Below, piece after piece: positions 55,478 through 64,000 of a stretch of DNA of 64,000 bases. The DNA comes from Macrolepiota albuminosa (taxonomy: Eukaryota > Basidiomycota > Agaricomycetes > Agaricales > Agaricaceae). The notes under the pieces are model-generated. The model worked only from the letters and a program-made list of their open reading frames with translations, was not told the DNA's origin and made no database searches. The first letter of the stretch is position 1, and every line of letters starts with the position of its first letter. The stretch is taken from assembly GCA_027475525.1 (NCBI GenBank), contig JAMWFC010000037.1:5419-69418 (forward strand), given 5' to 3'. A program made the position numbers and the translations under genes.

Positions 55478-58400
55478 TTAATCATTTTCTTCTTCTTCTA
55501 TCGGAGTCGGCAAATCATCATTGTCCAATAAGTCAGTTTCTTCAAGTTCCTTGAGTTTGGCGGTATCAATATCTAGCACTTCCAGCGGCAAGTCAATTTG
55601 CTTCCTGGCGAGATATGGTAATAGGCGAAAGGTGGCAACAGGTCGATGTAGTATGAAACCATCTAATTCACAAAGCACGTAAGTGCCTCCATGGTTACGA
55701 GAGATAACTACTAAAGGTCCCAAATAGCGCGGTCGCATTTTCTTGTTATATGAGGTCTCGATTTTGGAGTTGCGCATAAGTACTAGCGCTCCTCTCGGGA
55801 AGTTGTAATCCTTAATAGTAGCACTATGCTCAGTTTCAAATCGCAATGCTGCTTGGCGGTGGGCGCTAAAGACTACTTTATGGAGTCGCTCCAAATCTTC
55901 TTTCCTTCATTGGAGATCAATAGCTCATCTGGCGATCAGATTGGTAGTCGCTAAGATACTGTTGGGTGCTGGCTGAAGGTAGGTTGCTTCTATAATGTCG
56001 GCAGGGAGTAAAGGATGGGTGCAAGTAGCTGCGTAATAGAGAGAACAACCCATACGCTTACGAATGGTAACTCTTTCCAATCAAAATACTAAATATGTTG
56101 CCTCACTCCAACGAGACTCATCACCATCGACTGCCTTGAAGAGCGCTTGCCAAACATCAAAGTGTGGTCTCTCTACCAGGCCATTGGCGTGTTTGTTGTA
56201 GCCAGATACTCAAATGTGATGGATATTGTATTTCTTGGCAAGATAGGTTAGCGCTTTGATAATTGGCACACCGTTATCTGTAACCATTTCCCTTAGCGCT
56301 CCCCAATGGCAAATGACGTCTTCAAATAGCCACTTGGCGACCGCCTCCGTATTTTCTCTTTGAAGCATTCTAAATTCAGGCCAGTAGATTAGCGAGCAAC
56401 GACCTTGAATAATGTACTTGTAGTGACCGGACTTGGGCATGTGCATGGTATCAACGTAAATTTTGCTGAAGAGGGGAGCTGGCATTGCCATGGTTGGCGG
56501 GATAAGCACTTGGTGGGTTTGTTGAATTTGGCAGAGGTGGCAAGTCCTAATGTACCAAGCGATGTCAGCACTAGCATGTGGCCACCAGAATTATTCTAAA
56601 AGAGAGGCTTGGGTAGCATACAGACCTCTATGTCCTAGTTCGTCATGCATGGCGCGCAGGACCCGTAAACAATTTTCTGGCTTGATGATCAGCTTGTGAG
56701 CGCCATCTTGATTTTGTCGCCAAAGGTGGTTGTTGGTAAAGAAGAAGTGGGTAGTGTATTGGATAAAGGTTGCGTATTGTTTGTCGGTAAGGCCTGCCAG
56801 TCGCTTGAGGTCTTGTATCCATTGTTCAACTACTAACAGGTGACTGTCTTCCGCCTTTGCCTTAGCGGATCAGGGAACGGCATTGTAGATCAGGTTTCTG
56901 CTGTCTTCTCTTAGCGGATCAGGTTCTTGTACGACCTTTACTGGAGGCAAGTCTTGTCCAAGGATGCTTGCCGTGTAGAATGTGAGGGGTGCACTAAAGG
57001 TCTCGGGGCGGTAAGGGACCAGGGGGTGTAAAAGAATGCTGGTAGGTTGTTGCCAACGTAGCAAGGGAATTGGTTGTTGTATAAGGTGCACAAAACCATG
57101 TAATCGGTCAATCCAGTCCTCAAAATTGCTATCAGCCTGTGGATCCACTGCCGGGTCGCCAGGCTGCCGTGGTCATCTAGAGAGTCCATCTGGGCCATGG
57201 AAAGAGCTCTTGACATGGACCAATTCAAAGTGAAACATGAGGATAGCAACTACCCACTGGTTCATACTAGCAGATGGCTGGATATCGGAATTCTGCAGCA
57301 TGCCTTTGATGTACCAAGCGTTGACTTCAACAATAAGGTTCTGCATGCCAATCAAATACATCTTTAGCAACTGGAAGGCTTTGAAAAGTCCATAGAGCTC
57401 TAGTTTAGGCTGACTGTAGCGAGACTCTCGGTCGTTTAGCATGATAGACCCAAAGCAGTTGTAGCATTGCTGTTTCCGATTGTTGCTAAGGCACTGACAC
57501 AAGAAGTAGCCAACGGCAATGTACAAGGTATCCACTGCCAAGATAACAGGGTTGGCAGAGCTATAATCAATGGGAACTAGGGGCTTAGCGTCTTGTAGGG
57601 CTTTTACCAAATTGCGTTGTGCAGTGATCTGGTCTGGCCCAAATTCGAAGGGCTCATTGGCATGGGTGAGTCAGTTAAGGGCATGTGCGCGATGGGCAAA
57701 GTTCTTGACAAATATCCTGAGAATGCCAACAGTACCAAGAAAGGCATAAACTTCAGATAAGTCGTGGCAAGGACCCCATTGCTCCAGGAGTGCTAAGCAA
57801 GACTCGTCAGGAACACGTCTGTTGGGAGTGCAAATGTGGCCAAGTATTTTGAACCTTGGTGTGCAAAGGAGGAGCTTGTGGCCGCTAAAGATTCCACCGC
57901 TATACTTCATATGTTGGAGAACTCGGTTGAGCAGCTGGAAAAACCCCCATAATGCTAAGCAAACGTTGGGGTTCTTGGGATGGGTTGCCGGTAAGCCATT
58001 TATGAGTTGCCAGTCTTTGGGGCCTTTGACGCCAACGTCATCAATAAAGCTAAGAACATTATATGGAATCTTGGGTTGGAGGATGAAAGTGATGTCGTCA
58101 TGGAATATGGAGACTGAGTTTGTCCAGCCCATCAGCAAAGTAACTAGGTGCCACGCGCCAAACAGAGTTTGAAAAGTGGTAAGGTCTCGGGAAGAAGAGT
58201 GTATCTGATGTTCATCATAGCCAACATAGAGGTCAAGGGTGGCACCACAAATTTGCCTGGCAAAGGACTCAGCAACGTGGTCAGGAAAAGGCGGTACGCC
58301 AGAGTGTCATATTGTAACCCTATTTAGTGGTTCAAGGCTGTAGACTATGTGCAGATTGCCGTTCTTTTTGAGGATGCAAAACCACCAGGAGCAGTAAGAG

Positions 58401-59236
58401 CTATTGGAGGGTTCGTAGATGCCAGCCTTAATCTTGGTCCTTATAATTTGACAGACCTTGGCTTCGATTCCAGGCGGCAACAGTTGGTTGTGTTCAGTCC
58501 ACGGCATGTGAGGAATGGTCAGGATTAAAACAGGTGGGAAGAAGTCTGTATGAAGGCTGCCGCATTCTGAGTCCTCTCAAGTGAAGGCTTTATTTTGCTT
58601 AGCGACGAGGTCAGTAAGGACATTCAACTCATCTTTGGTCAAAAACTCTGTGTCATGTTCCTTGGTGAATTGTTGCTGGTGTTCTGTGGTAAAACGTCCT
58701 GTGGGCTAAAAGGGTGGCAGATTTGGTGATAAGGCTGGCATGTCAGCAAGAGGGTCGCCTATGATCTGGCGCTTGATTCTAAACGTCTTGGAAGAGTGTG
58801 TAGCAACGGGTTTTGTTTTGAGTGCGACTGGCTTATATTTCTTTTTGACTTGAATGCCTTTCCTTTTGTGAGCGTTAGCTTGGTTATATACAGAGGTGGA
58901 AAGGGGAACTGTAGCCTGAGGAGCAGCAAGTCCAAGAACGGCAGGAGACGAGGCTTTGGGAAGGGTAGTGAGATATGTATCAGTAGACACAATATTTTGA
59001 AACGATTCTGAAGCGATAAGGTACAAGTACGCTAGAGCGGAGTTGGTAATGTTTTGGTTTTTCTGGGAAAGCTCAGCATCGGTAGTGGATAAGGAAATTA
59101 AAACTTCTTTGTCAAGACAAGCGGTAGACACAATATTTACAAGACCAGTATCATGGTCATATTCAAGTGTTAGCACCACATCTCCATGATCGTCGCCAAT
59201 CACCTCGATGGTTTGTGAAAACACCTGTGGGGTCAT
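55478..59236 (-). pseudogene. pol: Element 3 pol: reverse transcriptase, RNase H, integrase
   Basis: In order on the minus strand: linker (59236-58706), reverse transcriptase (about 58507-57660) with LMGWTNSVSIFHDD and FIDDVG, RNase H (57610-57173) with VILAVDTLYIAVGYF, integrase (about 56700-56000) with CHLCQ, YVDTMHM, VTDNGVP and VERPHF, and a C-terminal part (55894-55478). In-frame stops occur where element 2 has Arg or Trp (for example after NRVTI near 58311 and in LN-stop-LTH near 57673), as expected for C-to-T/G-to-A decay. Without those stops the chain is collinear with element 2. Dead copy. Confidence 0.87.
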
Positions 59237-61458
59237 TTGTTGGCATGTTGGTTGGTAAATTCCGGGGGCTTAGCGCGGACGCCTTTTCATTGTCCCCTAG
59301 GGAATGTTGGCACCGTTTGTTGGATTCTGGAATTGGGGTCACTAATTGTTAAAGTCATTTCATCGTTGGTAACTGTCTTGATGACTGATTGTGCCAAGAT
59401 GTCAAAGGGTCTGCCGAGTAGTAAATCGTATGCCGGGGATTGCAAAATGTGCATCTACTTGGCAAGATCTAGGGACCTGTCTACCGTACCATTAGCGCTC
59501 TGCATGTTTAGTATAACTGTAGGGTCATAAATGAGGCCCAGGTCGTTAGCGACTTCCGCTGCCATGGAAATAATTTGAGACCCGCTATCCATGATTGCCT
59601 CAATCTCGTGCTTGTTGTCTACAGTTAGCACAACTGAGCAAATAGTGTGTGATTCTTGAGCAACAGTAAGGATTGCTGGATCTTCTCTGTGGTCTACTGA
59701 CCTAAGATAGGTCTCCACGGGGTCCACAGAGGTAGTGTTAGCGATGGTGTCAGCTGGAGAGTCTTCAGTGTCCAGAAAGTCAACGGTAATGGAAAAACTG
59801 GGAAGCACGTAGTCCAGTTCATCAACCTCGGCAACGGCTGTTGCCAAGGGTTGTCGGGGAGTGACTGCCATCTTGACTTGGTTGCAGATGTCTGGGGCAA
59901 TGCTACAAAGTTCTTCAACTGATAAGGTGATGGCAGTTTTCATGATGCGGCTGAAGACGTGGTTTGATTTTTCTATATTGAATATTGGTGCGGTAGGTTG
60001 GTAACCACCTTCAGGACGCTTCTTGGGAGCAGCAAAATTTTGTTGTGTGGGAGCATGATATCGGTCGGGAATCCCTGAGTAAGGGTGAAGAGGCGGCAAA
60101 GGTGGCTCAGGAGCAGCAGAGGACAATGACGGTTCTGAAGTTGGAGCTGGAGGTGCGGCAGGAGCAGGAGTTAATAACTTGCTAGCGGGAGGCATTGGCT
60201 TATATCCTTTGAGAGGTTGTTTAGGCTGCTTAACTTCAACTCTATCAAAGACCTGATTCTTAAGCAAATCCAATTCCTGCTGTAGCTTAGCGATTCATTC
60301 TTCCCGTGAAAAAGTAGGGCAGTCGCCAACACTGTCAAAGTGTAAGACCTTGTGAATCATTTGCTGTTGAGTCGCCTGGTCAGGGTCGGGTGTGGCATTG
60401 CCAGAAAGCATGCCAGTGACAATTTGCCCTGAATTGCGCCTATGCCATTCATCAACCCGCTCCTGGAAGGACTTCTTGTCCAGGTAGTTGGGGATGGTGG
60501 CGCCAGTGGTAAGAACTATTTTGCCGTTGATAGCCCTTCAAATTCTTCCTTGCCAAATATAATTTTCTAACGTCATGCAGTGTCCTCTAGTCATAGTATG
60601 GCCAATCTCTCCACAGAAGTGGCAAGGGCCAGGCACAGGTACATTAGCGGGTCAATTAGCAGTGAGATTGGTCATGATCATAGTTTCGATTTGTGTCATA
60701 GCAGACACGACAGCAGCGGTAATGGCAGCATTGAGATCCTCCTTCTTTACGAAGTCGGCAACAGGAGGTGGAATGGGAATAATACCGTTGGTTCGTTCTG
60801 AGGGTGGGCTTGTCCTAGCATGTTGAATACCAACACCAGTGTCCATTCCCTTGAGAACCCATTTCCCAGCTTCAAAGACGTCAGCAACGTTATATGGCTC
60901 CTCTGGATGATGAGCCTGTTGGACAATTTCTAGACGACAAGCAATATGAGTCCACAATGAAGTCGGGATGCCCTGCTGGAATAGGCAACGTTCCTCGTTG
61001 ATATAGAGCTTGCCGTTCTGCAGAAGCCATCTAGCGATTTTCTGAAACTCACAGTAATATGTAGAGAACGGGCCAAGCGAGGAAGTGCCATTGTCAAATG
61101 ATTTCTGTACTAATTTCTGCAACTTGTTTACCATGTATCGAGTAGCCTCCTCTGCACCAGGATACAACTGGATTACTGCCATCTTTCAGCCTTCATACAA
61201 GGTGCCTTGGGCTGGAACTGGTGGTGCAGCAGGCACGAAGGCTGCAAACTTGGCAAGACCTGTCCACGTTTCTGCCGTATCATATGACACGTATCTTGCC
61301 ACATATTCCTTCATCTGTGTGTGATCAGTAATGCCACAATCCCTGAATAAATACTCTAATTCTTTGAAATACTGGGAGAGCTCCCATGGCTTAGACTTGT
61401 CCCATTTTGGTGCCGAGAAGTGATTGCGTGGCGGCATGCACTGAACTTGTTGTTCCAT
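59237..61458 (-). pseudogene. gag-pro: Element 3 gag-protease
   Basis: ATG at 61458 (MEQQVQCMPPRNHF). The capsid-like part matches element 2. A TGA at about 61190 replaces the Trp of element 2 EEWKK. The knuckle region near 60600 is damaged. The protease motif is IMDSGSQIISM (near 59590-59560). The frame continues to about 59455 with NGTVDRSLDLAK before further stops. Collinear with element 2 gag-pro. Confidence 0.83.
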
Positions 61459-61826
61459 GGCGACTGTGGTGCCGAGTTTAGTTAGTGGACGTGGGGAAGG
61501 GGTTCTAGGTATTGGCGATGGGGCAAGAGAAATGACGAGTTGAGAAAGCGGTGTTAACGGAGTACTGGGGGTAACTGGTTGTAGTACGGCAAGCGGCGAC
61601 GCTAAGAGGTTGTCAGCGCTAAAATCAAGGGAACGTGGGAAGAGATCAGGAAATTCATCTACAGTGGCGTTCTGTAGTTCCTGTGTGAGAGAGAGACCTG
61701 GTAAGGCACCAGGTGGTTGTGGAGTTGATGGATGGAAAGGAGCTATGCCTTCTGCTGACTGCTCTAGCAGACGGTGCCTACGCTGGAGATAGGTTTCTGG
61801 TGGAATTCTGCCCTAGAGATTCCTCA

Positions 61827-61838
61827 CGGTGGGCTCCA
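61827..61838 (-). promoter_or_regulatory. Element 3 primer binding site
   Basis: TGGAGCCCACCG on the minus strand, three bases inside the right LTR, as in element 2. Confidence 0.7.
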
Positions 61839-61841
61839 ATT

Positions 61842-62773
61842 TGATGATGCCCAAAGCTTAGTCAGTAACAAATATAGCAATAGTGTTACCATACCAAAAG
61901 CTTGCGTTGGATGCGCTAAAAGTGATGTGAGGAGTCCTGGGCAGGTCCCAGAGAACACGCCTATGAAAATAAAGTAAAGTCGGAAAAAGGTCGGCAAGCG
62001 TCAAGCGCTAAGGCAAAAGTGCTTAGGAAAAAAAAGTGGTAAGTGAACACGGCAATGTAAGCGGCAAGAATACCGTAAGCTTAGCAAAGTCTACGCAATG
62101 TTAATGCCCACCGTAGCTGCAAGGCACGAGTTTATCGAAGGCTAGCAATAGTCTACAACTGCCAATGACTTTGACGTTGCCGACCGTAACTGAGATCTTG
62201 ACCGTAAGGGAGATTGGAGTAAGGGGAGCAGGAAACTCTGTTCTTGGTTGCATATGTACAAGTTGGTAAGTACCTTTTATACTACAAGGAGTTCACCGTC
62301 GCCAGTGACTAACCATTGCCAAAGTAAGGTAAACTAGAAAATTTTATAGGAGTAGCTCCAACGGTTTCAGATCCCTACTGTCCATTCAAGAACCTTAGCA
62401 ATGCCAGGCAGCAGATCGTGATGCTAAACCATCAATTCATCACCCTTCTGTCTGTCCAAAATGCTTAGCGATGTCTGGCACCAAATCGAGGCACTAAGCG
62501 ATGTCAGATGCCAAGGTCAAATGCCAAGCTGTCCGTCAGTTTTTGATAAATCATCAGGCTTCTCCCTAAGCGCTGTCGTCAGTGACTGATGCCATCTGTC
62601 AGTTGTCATTCTGTCTGCCATTGGCGCTATCATTGATCAGATCTGCTTCTTGCCATGTGCAGCCATCAAATATTGCCAAAATTAGTTAATTAGTGTGTGC
62701 TAAGGTATCCTGAGCCTGTGCCGTGTTGCCATAGCCTGCCGTTGATGCGCTGATCCTGTATGGGGTCCTATCA
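61842..62773 (-). repeat. Element 3 right LTR (5' LTR)
   Basis: 932 bp, equal to the left LTR without its 77-bp duplication. The two differ at a few percent of positions, mainly transitions, so this insertion is older than element 2. Confidence 0.92.
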
Positions 62774-64000
62774 ATGCTCACTAGTGCCATGTGATATCTG
62801 GAATTGTGCTCAACAGGAAACAGTGGTATGAGGTAGGACTGGCCTTTGACATATGAGCTTGGAACATGGCTCAAGTACTGCAACTAGATAGCCCATACCT
62901 CAAGAATGAGGACTTCTGGCCCTCCAAGTGATGAGGACAGTTTAAGATGAACAAAATTGCTGATACTAAATTCAAAGTTTACAATCAAATTCTGGAGTTC
63001 TATGTGAACATTTTAGAAGAATACCTAAAAAATCCATTATTCAATATTGTGCACTGGTACAAAAAACAGTTAGATCAAAAAATAACCCAGATTCAAGATG
63101 TGTTTTTTGAAAGGGAACAAAAAAACTTAGGATTGGATCTGCTTGAATGCAATTCTGAGCAAGGGTTGACAGACCCTGATCTGGCTGACCTATTGAGAAT
63201 AATAAGTGCGTAAAATTGACTACGCATTGAGTCCACACCTACTTTATTGAAGATGCTAAAGCTCAATGGCCAACAGGTAGAGGCCAGAACATTTCCAGCA
63301 TTGTCTTGCAACAATAATCGGTGGAAAGATATAGCACAAAACATTTCCAAGCCATTAGTCATAGTGGTAAAACTAGCAGGACATCCAGTGCACACGCTAG
63401 TAGATTTGGGGTCCCTTGGAGACTTTGTATCAACAACTGTGGTAGAACAGTTAGAACTAAAAAAGCAGAAATTGTTGCAGGCCATACCTGTTTTACTAGC
63501 CATTCAAGAGTTTTGATCTAAGATAAATTATGGCATTACAGCTGAAATTGAGTATTAAAAGATTAAGGGACCACATTACTTTGACGTAATGAACTTACAT
63601 GGCTATGATATGATCCTGGACATGCCATGGATATATCAGCATAAGGTTGCAATCAGTTTAAACCTGCTACAAGTGATTGTTGGAAGTAGCAAGGCTGTAT
63701 CTATAAAAAAAGGTATTGGAGTGACTAGACCATCCTCTCAAGCGATGAAACAAGTTGAGCATAGTCTAGATCAAATAAGAGAAGAATTGAGACATTACAC
63801 AAAACTGATTTGTAAATCAGCAACAAATACTCCTCTGCCTCCCTTATGCACAATAAACCATGAGATTCTGATTATAGATGAGAGTGTAATATATTCTTGG
63901 AGACCGTCTAGGTGTCCAGAAGCCCTGAGATCTCTGTGGGATGAAAAGCAAGCCGCTTATATTAAAACTGGATGCTGGAAAGTTACTGCCAGTGGTAATG
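62774..64000 (+). pseudogene. Element 4, right part: protease and start of reverse transcriptase
   Basis: After the element 3 border the plus-strand remnants go on: a helical part (NKIADTKFKVYNQILEFYVN, 62947-63213), then a retropepsin-like domain with HTLVDLGSLGDFVSTTVVEQ (DSG changed to DLG) and YDMILDMPW near 63606-63632, then the reverse transcriptase N-terminal lead with PLPPLCTINHEI, RPSRCPEALRSLW and GCWKVTASGN at the window end. Several stops and a missing catalytic Ser/Thr context show decay. The order is typical of a basidiomycete Gypsy pol. Confidence 0.78.

Larger units (their letters stand above)
50941..62773 (-). mobile_element. Element 3: Ty3/Gypsy element of the element 2 family, plus a truncated tandem copy
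   Basis: Minus-strand element: 5' LTR at 61842-62773, gag-pro-pol 61458-55478, opposite-strand accessory gene 52781-55052, 3' LTR at 51603-52611. To the left of the 3' LTR a second leader and gag start (51602-50941) repeat 61841-61179, so the left LTR also serves as 5' LTR of a truncated tandem copy. It lies inside element 4. Gag, pol, primer site, purine tract and accessory gene all match element 2. Confidence 0.9.

Overview
The window looks like a piece of an Agaricomycete (basidiomycete) nuclear genome. The evidence is short introns of about 45-65 nt with GTRAG...YAG ends in every host gene, Ty3/Gypsy elements with a chromodomain, paralogous P-loop GTPases of the kind expanded in mushroom-forming fungi, and a small secreted cysteine-rich protein gene. 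I cannot name the species.

Layout. Positions 1 to about 26.5 kb hold a Ty3/Gypsy chromovirus (element 1) whose 5' end lies outside the window. It is split by two solo LTRs (2598-3095 and 4080-4925, both with perfect 5-bp target duplications) and by a whole second Gypsy element (element 2, 5270-19323). From 26.6 to 46.9 kb is host sequence: a GTPase gene (26.6-31.3 kb, minus), an HPC2/ubinuclein HIR-complex gene (32.3-34.6 kb, minus), a second GTPase gene (36.5-38.7 kb, minus), ribosomal protein P1 (39.9-40.5 kb, plus), an acylaminoacyl-peptidase (40.9-43.4 kb, plus), a membrane protein gene (44.5-45.5 kb, minus) and a 56-residue secreted cysteine-rich protein (46.7 kb, plus). From about 48 kb to the end is another old Gypsy element (element 4, plus) split by a solo LTR (48240-48758) and by element 3 (50.9-62.8 kb, minus), a relative of element 2.

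The most unusual structure is in the first GTPase gene. Between 29.9 and 27.1 kb on the minus strand, 46 tiny exons, 44 of them exactly one codon long, each carry a splice acceptor (TAG/CAG/AAG) and a donor (GTRAG-like) and are separated by introns of 45-80 nt. The reading frame closes from the GTPase exons through the array into ordinary C-terminal exons. This predicts a gene with about 59 exons for about 460 residues.

A second theme is that the complete Gypsy elements carry extra genes between pol and the 3' LTR. Elements 2 and 3 share a multi-exon gene on the strand opposite to gag-pol, with a conserved six-cysteine cluster close to the fungal Zn2Cys6 type. Element 1 carries a long extra reading frame on the sense strand. 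Decay is almost entirely by C-to-T/G-to-A transitions: the 14 in-frame stops of element 1 gag-pol all fit CGA, CAA, CAG or TGG ancestors.

Caution on data quality: 19 tandem duplications with a period of exactly 77 bp lie across repeats and unique DNA alike. They look like unmerged k=77 assembly overlaps and cause most of the apparent frameshifts.
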